Made by a program: the position numbers and the translations under genes. This document shows, piece after piece, positions 19,840 through 28,235 of a DNA stretch of 64,000 bases (position 1 is its first letter; each line of letters opens with the position of its first letter). The notes below the pieces were generated by a model. That model searched no databases. It worked only from the letters and a program-made list of their open reading frames with translations, and was not told the DNA's origin. Origin of the DNA: Legionella drozanskii LLAP-1 (GTDB taxonomy: Bacteria > Pseudomonadota > Gammaproteobacteria > Legionellales > Legionellaceae); the NCBI RefSeq assembly GCF_001467585.1, contig NZ_LNXY01000003.1, positions 186,001-250,000 on the forward strand. The letters are read 5' to 3'.

Positions 19840-21135
19840 ATGTCCCAAGAAGGAATTTCGGTCTTAATAGCCGAAGAAGCACAGCATTCTGTACCAAGCT
19901 GGCAAAAGCAAGACACCGTTTGGATGTTGAGCTTGTATGGAACAGCTATCGGCGCAGGTACTTTATTCCTACCCATCAATGCCGGTTTACATGGCATTTG
20001 GCCTTTAATCATCATGGCCATTCTTGCCTTCCCTATGACTTATTTTTCACATCAAGCCTTATGTCGCTTCGTACTCTCGGGTTCTAAGGGAAATAATGAT
20101 ATTACCGAAGTGGTTGAAGAGCATTTCGGAAGTATCGCAGGAAAAGTGCTCACCGTATTTTATTTCTTTGCTATTTATCCAATCCTGCTAATGTATAGTG
20201 TTGCTATAACTAATACCACTGATAGTTTTATAGTCCATCAATTAGGTATGGAGGCCCCTCCACGTGCACTTTTAGCCATTATACTTATCATGGCTTTAAT
20301 GGCGATTGTACGTTTGGGTCAAGAAATCATTGTAAAATCAATGAGCATATTGGTGTATCCTTTTGTTAGTATCCTAACCATTTTATCTATCTATTTGATT
20401 CCACATTGGAATGATTCTATTTTCCAACAAAGTAATTTTGGCCAGGCTGCAGGCAGCAATGGCTTTTTGATGACTTTGTGGCTAATTATTCCCGTCATGG
20501 TCTTCTCCTTTAATCACTCGCCGATTATTTCTTCTTTTGCAGTCAATCAAAAACGCACTTATAAAGAAAAAGCAGATGAAAAAAGTTCATGGATTCTCAA
20601 ATACAGTCATATCATGATGGTCATCACCGTCATGTTTTTTGTATTTAGCTGTGTTCTTAGCCTCTCCCCACAAGATCTTGCTTTGGCTAAACAGCAAAAT
20701 ATTTCCATTTTATCTTATCTCGCCAACCACTTTCATACACCCACCATTGCTTATATTGCACCGGTGATTGCTTTTATCGCTATAGCTAAATCCTTTCTTG
20801 GCCATTATCTCGGAGCTAGTGAGGGCTTGCATGGTTTAATTGTTAAATCCCTGCGTTCTCGTGGCAAAACGATAAATAATGTCAAATTATATTCCTTGAT
20901 TGAGGGATTTATGATCGTCAGTTGTTGGGCTGCGGCAACGATTAATCCCAATATATTAACCATGATTGAGACTTTAGGCGGGCCAATTATTGCAATCATC
21001 CTCTTTTTAATGCCGATGTATGCCATATTAAAGGTGCCAGCGATGAAAAAATTTCGTCAGCCAGTTGCAAATACTTTTATTACAATCATCGGCTTAATTG
21101 CTATCTCAGCAATTCTTTTTAGCTTAATCGGTTAA
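19840..21135 (+). CDS. Amino-acid transporter, HAAAP family (SdaC-like)
   Basis: Inner-membrane protein with about eleven hydrophobic helices. The first helix contains LSLYGTAIGAGTLFLPINAG, the sodium- or proton-coupled HAAAP hallmark, and the best-known relatives with this layout import serine or threonine (SdaC, YhaO). The start at 19840 (MSQEGIS) is preceded by GGAG six bases upstream; earlier in-frame codons at 19822, 19828 and 19834 lack this. Substrate within the HAAAP group cannot be settled from sequence alone; serine is a reasonable guess. Confidence 0.9.
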   Translation: MSQEGISVLIAEEAQHSVPSWQKQDTVWMLSLYGTAIGAGTLFLPINAGLHGIWPLIIMAILAFPMTYFSHQALCRFVLSGSKGNNDITEVVEEHFGSIAGKVLTVFYFFAIYPILLMYSVAITNTTDSFIVHQLGMEAPPRALLAIILIMALMAIVRLGQEIIVKSMSILVYPFVSILTILSIYLIPHWNDSIFQQSNFGQAAGSNGFLMTLWLIIPVMVFSFNHSPIISSFAVNQKRTYKEKADEKSSWILKYSHIMMVITVMFFVFSCVLSLSPQDLALAKQQNISILSYLANHFHTPTIAYIAPVIAFIAIAKSFLGHYLGASEGLHGLIVKSLRSRGKTINNVKLYSLIEGFMIVSCWAAATINPNILTMIETLGGPIIAIILFLMPMYAILKVPAMKKFRQPVANTFITIIGLIAISAILFSLIG

Positions 21136-21145
21136 AGCTTAAAAT

Positions 21146-21178
21146 AAGTAGTCTGGGATTCAAACAACCAGACTACTT
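21146..21178 (+). terminator. 11-bp hairpin after the transporter
   Basis: AAGTAGTCTGG at 21146-21156 pairs perfectly with CCAGACTACTT at 21168-21178 across an 11-base loop, ten bases beyond the transporter stop. What follows is GTTGTC rather than a U-run, so termination may be weak; it could instead protect the 3' end. Confidence 0.55.
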
Positions 21179-21256
21179 GTTGTCAATCGCACACTCCTGC
21201 GGCCAATATATACTATAGTGAAGTTAATTCTAATTGCTTGATCAGAGTGTGAACCT

Positions 21257-22174
21257 ATGAAGCAGGATTATATTCTTTGTGTCTCTGAAGAGGGCTATCA
21301 TCGAGTTGCCTATACCGAATGGGGTAAGGTGAATTCGGAGTCGCCTACTGTGATCTGTGTTCACGGCCTGACCCGTAACAGCCGCGATTTTGATGCTCTT
21401 GCAGATTACTTAAGTGGACAAGGATCTCATGTTTTTTGCCCCGACGTGGTTGGACGTGGAGATAGTAGTTGGCTGACAAACCCCCAGGATTATAACTTTA
21501 AGCGCTATATTGTAGACCTGAGCAACTTGATCAGTAGGACAGGTGCAAAAGAAATTGATTGGATTGGCACTTCCATGGGGGGGTTATTGGGTATTATTAT
21601 GGCCTCACTACCTAATACGCCTATTCGTCGCCTTGTTCTCAATGATGTAGGCCCTGAGGTTCCCATTCAAGCACTGTGGCATTTAGCCAAATATGTAGGC
21701 AAAGATCCTGAATTTTCTAGTAAAGAACAAGCAAAAGAACACTATAAAAAAATTTACGCAGAATTTGGTAATCTTACTGAAAAACAATGGATTAATTTTA
21801 CTGAACATAGTGTGACCGAACCTTCTCCGGGGGTTTTTATTAGTAAATTTGATCCGGACATTCATGATTTCAAACTCAGTTGGCAATCCGTCAAAGAATT
21901 TTTCTATCATCCTCATAGAGCACTTGAAGGCATTCTTTTTGACATTGATCTATGGGATTTCTGGCAAAAAATTAAATGCCCTGTTTTAGTCATTCGTGGC
22001 AGGCGCTCTACCTTGCTTCTCCCTGAACATATAAAAAAAATGAAAAGAATTCATTCCGAAGTTGATTTTTTCGAGGTAGAAGATGCCGGACATGCCCCTG
22101 CATTGCTTGAGCTAGACCAACATAAGAAAATTAGCTCTTGGCTGAATGGTGAAAAAATAAGCGACTTACATTAA
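21257..22174 (+). CDS. Alpha/beta-fold hydrolase
   Basis: 305 residues without a signal peptide, predicted cytoplasmic. The oxyanion segment VHGLTRNSRDFD is followed by the nucleophile elbow GTSMGG (Ser near residue 107) and the catalytic His in EDAGHAPAL near the C terminus. This arrangement is typical of alpha/beta-hydrolases of the MhpC/haloperoxidase sort that cleave esters or C-C bonds. The substrate is unknown. It lies alone between the transporter and the metallo-hydrolase gene, with about 80 and 130 bases to its neighbours. Confidence 0.88.
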   Translation: MKQDYILCVSEEGYHRVAYTEWGKVNSESPTVICVHGLTRNSRDFDALADYLSGQGSHVFCPDVVGRGDSSWLTNPQDYNFKRYIVDLSNLISRTGAKEIDWIGTSMGGLLGIIMASLPNTPIRRLVLNDVGPEVPIQALWHLAKYVGKDPEFSSKEQAKEHYKKIYAEFGNLTEKQWINFTEHSVTEPSPGVFISKFDPDIHDFKLSWQSVKEFFYHPHRALEGILFDIDLWDFWQKIKCPVLVIRGRRSTLLLPEHIKKMKRIHSEVDFFEVEDAGHAPALLELDQHKKISSWLNGEKISDLH

Positions 22175-22303
22175 TCACCAAGTTCTCTTCGCCCACGTAC
22201 TACTTTAGTATATTATTTAGAAAAGCATGACTATGCTTAATATAAGGTCTAATGCCTAGAGTTATCGCTAGTTAAAGGACAAAATGGCTCAGAGGATAGT
22301 TTA

Positions 22304-23056
22304 ATGAAACTATTATTCCTTGGCGTCTCATCTGCCTTTAGTGTAGGTGAAAACAAATTTCAATCGAATATGTTGATTGAAAGTAATTCTGGTTACAAAT
22401 TGCTTATTGATTGTGGAAGCGATGCCAGACATTCACTCTATGCGGAGGGATACACATTTAGTGATATCGATGCTGTTTACATAAGCCATTTACATAGTGA
22501 TCATTGTGGTGGGCTCGAATGGCTAGGCTTTTCTAAGCATTTCATTGACGGTGAAAAAACCAAACTTTTTATAAGTCATGATCAAATAGAAAAATTATGG
22601 AACAATGTCTTGCGTGGTGGCATGTGTTCAATAGAAGATAAACAGGCCAATTTAGCTTCATTCTTTAATGTTAAATCACTTCATGAGCGTTTTACCTGGC
22701 AGAATTATCAGTTTCAATTGGTCAAAACAATTCATTCCATTTCAAATGGAGAAATCATGCCTAGTTATGGATTATTTATAAGAACAAACTCTCAAAAAAT
22801 ATTTATTTCAACCGATACTCGCTTCTCCCCCGACACTTTGCAACCGCTATATGATCGAGCTGACCTTATTTTTCATGATTGTGAAACCTCTGAGAAGTTG
22901 AGCGGTCAACACGCCCATTATAATGAACTAAAAACTCTAAATAGCAAAACTCGTGGAAAGATGTGGCTCTATGATTATAACTGCGGTCCTCTACCCGATG
23001 CCAAGAAAGATGGCTTTCAAGGATTTTTAGTTCGCGGACAACGTTTCAATTTTTAA
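22304..23056 (+). CDS. Metallo-beta-lactamase-fold hydrolase
   Basis: 250 residues. The metal motif HLHSDHCGG (HxHxDH) comes after LLIDCGSDARHSL, with later ligands likely in VKTIHSISNG, FHDCETS (Asp) and GQHAHYNEL. The open shape resembles tRNase Z/PqqB-type or phosphodiesterase-type MBL proteins more than glyoxalase II. The C-terminal ligand region is unusual: a canonical GHxxF/A His motif near the end is not obvious, and HAHYNE may provide it. No signal peptide. Its substrate could be a phosphodiester or a nucleotide. Confidence 0.85.
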   Translation: MKLLFLGVSSAFSVGENKFQSNMLIESNSGYKLLIDCGSDARHSLYAEGYTFSDIDAVYISHLHSDHCGGLEWLGFSKHFIDGEKTKLFISHDQIEKLWNNVLRGGMCSIEDKQANLASFFNVKSLHERFTWQNYQFQLVKTIHSISNGEIMPSYGLFIRTNSQKIFISTDTRFSPDTLQPLYDRADLIFHDCETSEKLSGQHAHYNELKTLNSKTRGKMWLYDYNCGPLPDAKKDGFQGFLVRGQRFNF

Positions 23057-23174
23057 TCAGAACGATGGCGCAGAGCTTAAAATCATGGCTTTTCAGCACG
23101 CTTCTGATATCATAAATTGATATTTTTTTCACTATATAAAACAATTAGTTAATCCTTTTAGAGGAAAAAAAGAG

Positions 23175-23202
23175 TTGCACTTAATCTCAATTAGTGTAAA
23201 AT
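23175..23202 (+). promoter_or_regulatory. Sigma-70-like promoter for mltA
   Basis: TTGCAC (23175-23180), a 16-base spacer and TAAAAT (23197-23202) sit just before the mltA ATG at 23213. A start point six to eight bases after the -10 would leave only a few leader bases, and no Shine-Dalgarno is visible, so the message may be almost leaderless. Confidence 0.4.
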
Positions 23203-23212
23203 TTGTCCAGTT

Positions 23213-24418
23213 ATGAAAAGAAAATTACTATTACTTACATTTATTCTTCTGCTTACACTACTTGGCGTTTTCTCGTGGTGGTATTGGTCTAAACAACCAA
23301 AAGCAGTCCTATTAAAACAGCGCTCATTTGCTCAATTGCCTGGCTGGAAAACAACTAAGGTAAAGAAATCTTTACATGCCTTCCAAATTTCCTGTAAAGC
23401 ATTTTTGAATCAGAATCCAGAACAACATGTGGGTAGTGAGCATATCACTTTAAAAGCGAAAGATTGGCAACCGGCTTGCCGCGCCGCGCTAGCAATAAAT
23501 CCAATTACGGAAACTACCGCAAGGAAATTTTTCCAAAAATGGTTCACTCCTGTCGAGTTTAATGATAACCAGCCTGTTCGGGGTTTATTTACTGGTTACT
23601 ATATGGCGGAGTTACATGGCAGTCGCACTAAAAGCAAAGAATATAATGTGCCTATTTATGGTATGCCAACGAACCTCGTGACGATTAATTTAGGGTTATT
23701 TGATCCTTCTTTAAAAAATCGTCGAATGGTTGGCAGAGTAGCAGGCAACCAGATCCTACCTTATTATACGCGTGCTGAAATAAATAATGGGGCAATTGCT
23801 CAAAAAGCACCCGTTTTGCTATGGGTAAATAGTGATATTGATAGACTCTTTTTAGAGATTCAAGGATCGGGCACTGTTGTGCTTGATGACGGTTCGCGTG
23901 TCCATCTTGGGTATGCAGCAGAAAATGGTGCACCCTATACCTCTGTTGCTCGGATTCTCATTGATCAAGGGGTTATGACTAGAGATAATGCCTCGATGCA
24001 GCATATTAAACGTTATCTTGAAGAAAATCCTGATCAGATGCATAAGGTCTTAAATCAAAATAAATCCTTCGTATTTTTCCATTATCTTAAAGATGATTCT
24101 GCACTAGGTTCTCAAGGTGTTGCTCTAACACCCGGTTACTCCTTAGCAATTGATAAAAAATGGATTCCTATAGGAGCACCTCTGTGGCTAAATACCACAA
24201 GACCAGCGGAGGTTAATCCTGATCAAGACAAAGCATTTCAACGATTAATGATTGCCCAAGATACTGGGGGCGCCATTAAAGGTTTAGTACGCGGTGATGT
24301 CTTTTGGGGTGGTGGCGAAAGAGCAACTTTTATCGCCGGTCATATGAAAAACCCAGGGCATTATTGGCTGCTCTTACCTAAACATACTGTTGAAAGATTG
24401 AAGAAAGAGTTTGCTTAA
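23213..24418 (+). CDS. mltA: Membrane-bound lytic murein transglycosylase A
   Basis: Cleaves glycan strands of peptidoglycan to 1,6-anhydro-muramic ends. An N-terminal hydrophobic segment (residues 4-25) anchors or exports it; no lipobox Cys is apparent, unlike E. coli MltA. The MltA domain shows FTGYYMAELHGS, then LWVNSDIDRLFLEIQGSGTV and YTSVARILIDQG. The C-terminal 3D domain has MIAQDTGGAIKG and VRGDVFWGGGE, including the catalytic Asp. Length (401) is slightly above the usual. Confidence 0.93.
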   Translation: MKRKLLLLTFILLLTLLGVFSWWYWSKQPKAVLLKQRSFAQLPGWKTTKVKKSLHAFQISCKAFLNQNPEQHVGSEHITLKAKDWQPACRAALAINPITETTARKFFQKWFTPVEFNDNQPVRGLFTGYYMAELHGSRTKSKEYNVPIYGMPTNLVTINLGLFDPSLKNRRMVGRVAGNQILPYYTRAEINNGAIAQKAPVLLWVNSDIDRLFLEIQGSGTVVLDDGSRVHLGYAAENGAPYTSVARILIDQGVMTRDNASMQHIKRYLEENPDQMHKVLNQNKSFVFFHYLKDDSALGSQGVALTPGYSLAIDKKWIPIGAPLWLNTTRPAEVNPDQDKAFQRLMIAQDTGGAIKGLVRGDVFWGGGERATFIAGHMKNPGHYWLLLPKHTVERLKKEFA

Positions 24419-24433
24419 TCCCAACATCCTTGC

Positions 24434-24456
24434 GTCCCACGACTTGTTCGTGGGAC
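24434..24456. repeat. Perfect 9-bp palindromic hairpin, REP-like
   Basis: GTCCCACGA at 24434-24442 and TCGTGGGAC at 24448-24456 form a perfect stem with a five-base loop, followed by CAG. It lies in the gap between convergent mltA and the phosphoesterase gene. No U-run follows. The outer bases resemble the element at 41936-41960 (both contain CTGGTCCC on one strand), so it may be an interspersed REP-like unit that doubles as a 3'-end structure. Confidence 0.5.
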
Positions 24457-24571
24457 CAGAGAGAAGATCCTCAGCTGTTTCCCCCTCGCCCAATCCTCCC
24501 CCGCGTAAGAAGTTCTATTAGTAGGCTGATTTCCTTCGGAGAGGAAAAACTTAATTTCTCCGTTGAATGCT

Positions 24572-25342
24572 TTAAGGAAACTGCCACTCAACAGCTTTGG
24601 AATAATACCTACCGTTATCAAAATAATGAATCTTATAACCAATGGCCTTGTCAATTTCTAAGGTGGAAGTACCCTTCTTTAGTTGATAACATGTTGCCGG
24701 CGAGCACTCTACTTTAATATCATTTTTAGAGAGACTATAATCCCCATGCACATGACCGGTAATAATCAATTTGACCTTGGTATTGGAAATTATTTCCCAT
24801 AACTCATCACGATTATTCAAAATATATTTATCGATTAATGGTGTATTAACTGGAGTGGGATGATGGTGCATGATTAGCGCAACGTTTTTGTGACATAATT
24901 TCAACTGTTTTTCTAATTTGTTTAACTCATCTTGGTGTAGGTAACCGTTTTCAGAACCTTCAAGTTTTGAATTGAGGAATAAAAAGATCCAATGTTTTAG
25001 TTCTAAAAATTTTCCTCGATTAAATAAAGCGAATGGGCTAAAAACTTCTGCCATCAGCTTTTCATTATCATGATTACCAGAAATCCAAAAAACAGGTTTT
25101 TTACAGTGTTTAAATGATTCTACTAAATATTGGTAGGAATTCGCCGTCTCATCCTGGGACAGATCACCGGTTAATAAAATAAAATCCGTATCCTGAAGCT
25201 CGTGATTAAAAACTACCCGCATTACCTCATTAAAATTTTTATTAGGGTTAATACCAAATAAATTAGGGTTTGTAGAAAAAAGATGGGTATCCGTAATTTG
25301 TAAAATTTTTAGACTTTCTTTAAGAGAAAAATCATTTTCCAT
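24572..25342 (-). CDS. cpdA: Metallophosphoesterase, probable cAMP phosphodiesterase
   Basis: 256 residues with the full set of class III phosphodiesterase metal motifs: LQITDTHLF (DxH), LLTGDLSQDE (GDLxxD), ISGNHDNE (GNHD), IMHHHPTPV (H) and ITGHVHGDYS (GHVHGD). Order, spacing and the Thr-Asp-Thr-His-Leu opening match CpdA, which hydrolyses 3',5'-cAMP. With a class III adenylate cyclase elsewhere in the window, a cAMP role is sensible, though other cyclic nucleotides or phosphoesters cannot be ruled out. Confidence 0.88.
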   Translation of the reverse strand: MENDFSLKESLKILQITDTHLFSTNPNLFGINPNKNFNEVMRVVFNHELQDTDFILLTGDLSQDETANSYQYLVESFKHCKKPVFWISGNHDNEKLMAEVFSPFALFNRGKFLELKHWIFLFLNSKLEGSENGYLHQDELNKLEKQLKLCHKNVALIMHHHPTPVNTPLIDKYILNNRDELWEIISNTKVKLIITGHVHGDYSLSKNDIKVECSPATCYQLKKGTSTLEIDKAIGYKIHYFDNGRYYSKAVEWQFP

Positions 25343-25392
25343 ATTAGTTTTACTCGATAAACCATAAAAGCGACCATACTAATATGAATTGC

Positions 25393-26307
25393 TTAAAACA
25401 TCCATTTATCCAATTGTTGCTCTTCTGAGACTGCTGATTCAGTATTATCTGTAATACTTTCTACCCCTCCCGATGCTAACGAGGATTCTGCTATTGAGTT
25501 GTTCGCAGCGCTAGCTCCTATTGTACTATCTGTAGATTGTTGTAGCGCTTCCGGCAAGCTAATGAAGTGATAGCCATTTTTTTTAAACAATGCAATTACA
25601 TCTCTCATACAATAGCTATTGAGTAGATTGGAATGAATGAGCAAAATCTCTTTTACTGGGCGATTCTTATGTTTAGCAATTCGATCTGCTTTCTGAATCT
25701 GGCTGTTGAGATAAGATAAGTACTGCTGTTTAATACGATCTAAATTTCTTGCACGAACCTTCGAAGACATCGTATATAGTTTGGCATTAAACACAAAATC
25801 CTTACTATCAATAGTCACTGGCGCCACAACATAATTATTTGACGTCAGATAATCTTGAACTAATGTCCTTTTCTCTCCTCTACCTTCAGCTAAAAAGGGA
25901 TAACGAAAATATTTTGGCGATGACATGAGTGAGGATAAAATTTTGTCCGCCTTATCGACGTTAGCAATGTATTTTTTATAATTCATTGCGTTTAAATTGG
26001 CATGGTCATAAGTATGATTACCTATTATAAACCCTGCTTGTTGGAAGCGCTCCAATAATTCCCACTGACCATTTTCAATATTCCCTGCGATAACAAAGCC
26101 AGTAGCAGGAATGTTATTATCAAGAAGCGCCTGGAAAATATTCCAAATTTGCTCTTCCTCGCGTTTTAATATTTTGGGATCATTACCAGCAAAACCTACA
26201 AAGGGTAAGTCATCGACAGTGATAGCCACTTCTTTTTCAAAGGCAAACGCAGAATTGACTAGAGTAAATCCAAAGAAAATCAGACTTAAAATGAATTTTT
26301 TGCACAT
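25393..26307 (-). CDS. Secreted polysaccharide deacetylase-family protein
   Basis: A signal peptide (MCKKFILSLIFFGFTLVNSAFA) directs export. The NodB-type domain shows AITVDDLPF (catalytic and metal Asp), GNHTYDHANL (metal His pair) and YFRYPFLAEG. Residues from about 260 onwards form a Ser/Ala/Asn-rich tail without clear structure. The family removes acetyl groups from peptidoglycan or other glycans. It lies 50 bases upstream of the cpdA-like gene in the same direction. Substrate unknown. Confidence 0.87.
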   Translation of the reverse strand: MCKKFILSLIFFGFTLVNSAFAFEKEVAITVDDLPFVGFAGNDPKILKREEEQIWNIFQALLDNNIPATGFVIAGNIENGQWELLERFQQAGFIIGNHTYDHANLNAMNYKKYIANVDKADKILSSLMSSPKYFRYPFLAEGRGEKRTLVQDYLTSNNYVVAPVTIDSKDFVFNAKLYTMSSKVRARNLDRIKQQYLSYLNSQIQKADRIAKHKNRPVKEILLIHSNLLNSYCMRDVIALFKKNGYHFISLPEALQQSTDSTIGASAANNSIAESSLASGGVESITDNTESAVSEEQQLDKWMF

Positions 26308-26530
26308 TGCTCATCCCTCATCACTATTTTATTGAATACCTATTGATTGCAAAATTTATACCAGCTAAACTGAGAAATTTTCATTTAAAACATTAGGTTA
26401 AACATTGGTCACTGAGGGGCTTTGTCGATCAGATTTACTTCTACAAGGCTGAATTATCATCACTATGTTAAAGATCGTCTCAAATTCTGCTATTTCTTGT
26501 CTAGCTTAGTCAAGCACAAATTTGCCCTCC

Positions 26531-27706
26531 CTAAGGCTCAGAGAACTCCAACCACTGACGACTCCATAATTGATAAAGAAAATGTTGATTAGGTTCGGTT
26601 TGAATATAAGGTGTGAGTTCCTGACTGGATAATATTCGCGAATTAGCAACTAATTTAACTAGTTCCTTAGAAACCTGACGGACGTCCCACTGACTACCAT
26701 TAATATATAAAGAAATAAAAGGTTCCTCTTTCTCTTCTTGATAAGCAAAACGACTGACTGGATTACGAATAAGTTCTTGGCAATGAAGTAGCTCATTGAG
26801 GAAATCGCCAAAGTCAGTGGCCTCGTCATCAATAGCAGGCAATAAGGCTTCAGCTTGCTGATCTAAATCGGTAACAAAACAACCAAACCAAGACTTAAAC
26901 AACGTTTCATCATCGAGGATTTGTTGCATTAAACGCTTTGCGTTTTGCCAGGCTTGTTGAGGCAATTCAGAAGCTCCAACAATATTAGACCAGTTAGGAT
27001 CGCGGTAATAACTAGCCTGTCCTTTCTCCGCTAGATATTCAGCAAAACTATCCCATAACTCTCGTCCTTGATAACTACGATAACCAAACGAATAAGTCAT
27101 GCAGTCTTCAGACCTAGCAATTCCATAATGACCAACATGAGGTGGAAGATAAAGCATATCGCCCTCATCAAGGAGATACTCTTCTTCTATTTGGAACTCC
27201 TTCATGATACGCAATTCAACATTGGCTAAGTAATTATTTTCATTGCAATACTTAGTTGTTAATAACCATTTACGCCGTCCTTTAGCCTGATACAGAAACA
27301 CATCATAATTATCATAATGTGGGCCTACACTACCCTCCTTGGCCGCATAACTAATCATCACATCATCGATTCGCCATTGAGGAATAAAATTAAAAGAGTC
27401 GAGCATAGCATTCACTTCGGGTAAAAAACGATCCACTCCTTGGACAAGTAAAGTCCAATGACTTGAGGGTAATTTTTTAAAATCCTTTGCTAGAAATGGC
27501 CCTCGTTTTAAATGCCAATAAGGTGCTTTCTTAGGCGTTTCAAAAACAATACGACTTTCTATTTCCTCTTCCATAGATAAACCAGCCAATTCGTCCGGAG
27601 TTAGAGCATTGACAAAACCAGGCAAAGCGTTACGAATGACAAGAGGTTTTTTTTGCCAATACTCAGATAAAAATTGTTCTTGGCTAATTTCTGCAAAATG
27701 AACCAT
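26531..27706 (-). CDS. roxA: Ribosomal oxygenase RoxA (L16 arginine hydroxylase)
   Basis: JmjC/cupin 2-oxoglutarate oxygenase of the YcfD/RoxA type, which hydroxylates an Arg in ribosomal protein L16. The 391 residues match the family. The opening FLSEYWQKKPLVIRNALPGF is characteristic, and the iron triad is in GPHYDNYDVFLYQ (HxD) and LPPHVGHYGIA (distal His). The C-terminal winged-helix-like region is present. Isolated on the minus strand with about 220-240 bases on each side and no feature I can name there. Confidence 0.93.
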   Translation of the reverse strand: MVHFAEISQEQFLSEYWQKKPLVIRNALPGFVNALTPDELAGLSMEEEIESRIVFETPKKAPYWHLKRGPFLAKDFKKLPSSHWTLLVQGVDRFLPEVNAMLDSFNFIPQWRIDDVMISYAAKEGSVGPHYDNYDVFLYQAKGRRKWLLTTKYCNENNYLANVELRIMKEFQIEEEYLLDEGDMLYLPPHVGHYGIARSEDCMTYSFGYRSYQGRELWDSFAEYLAEKGQASYYRDPNWSNIVGASELPQQAWQNAKRLMQQILDDETLFKSWFGCFVTDLDQQAEALLPAIDDEATDFGDFLNELLHCQELIRNPVSRFAYQEEKEEPFISLYINGSQWDVRQVSKELVKLVANSRILSSQELTPYIQTEPNQHFLYQLWSRQWLEFSEP

Positions 27707-27947
27707 TGATTAGGTTTCCTCATGAACAAAAGTGGAGAATAATACGCGATCTGCAAGATGACTTATAGGAAAATTATGTCTTGACTATCCCTTTGGAAGT
27801 TCGCGAAAGCGGAGATCCAAATTGTAGGTGGAGACTTGGCACAACATTAATGATTCTAGTCGTCTTTGCTCAAAGGCTGGTATCAAAAGTGGTTAAATAC
27901 AATACATAAGTCTATAATTTTATTCATCTGGAAAACAAGGAAGCCAC

Positions 27948-28235
27948 ATGAATAATAACAAGACGGAAAAAACTCTTTATTTTACTCTTATCTTATTTAT
28001 TTCATTAGCTTTTTTGGGGGCTCCTGCTTTCCCCCAAGCCAATCCAACTCAGTTATCAACAATAAGTTCAGCAAAAAATACTGAAATAGCCTATTTTCGT
28101 GTTTATCGTCTTAAACCAGGTTGGTGGTATGGGCCTCGTCCCAACCGAAACGCTTGGAGCGGGCCTGTTTGTACTCGACGATGTATTGTTAACCAATATG
28201 GCACTGTTCTACGTTGTAAAACCGGTTGCTACTAA
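27948..28235 (+). CDS. Small secreted Cys-containing protein
   Basis: 95 residues. A long hydrophobic segment (TLYFTLILFISLAFLGAPAF) behaves as a signal peptide, with cleavage likely near residue 31. The mature part is about 64 residues, rich in Trp, Arg and Pro (KPGWWYGPRPNRNAWSGP), and ends with two CxxxC pairs, CTRRC and CKTGC, separated by twelve residues, as in a disulfide-linked hairpin. A ribosome site (AGGAAG) precedes the ATG. I do not recognise a family. Its TAA overlaps the stop of the convergent RasGEF-like gene. Confidence 0.75.
   Translation: MNNNKTEKTLYFTLILFISLAFLGAPAFPQANPTQLSTISSAKNTEIAYFRVYRLKPGWWYGPRPNRNAWSGPVCTRRCIVNQYGTVLRCKTGCY

Noticed and set aside
22304-23056. Considered assigning tRNase Z or PqqB.
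   Set aside because: Only the HxHxDH motif is clear; substrate-specific motifs of those families are not visible.
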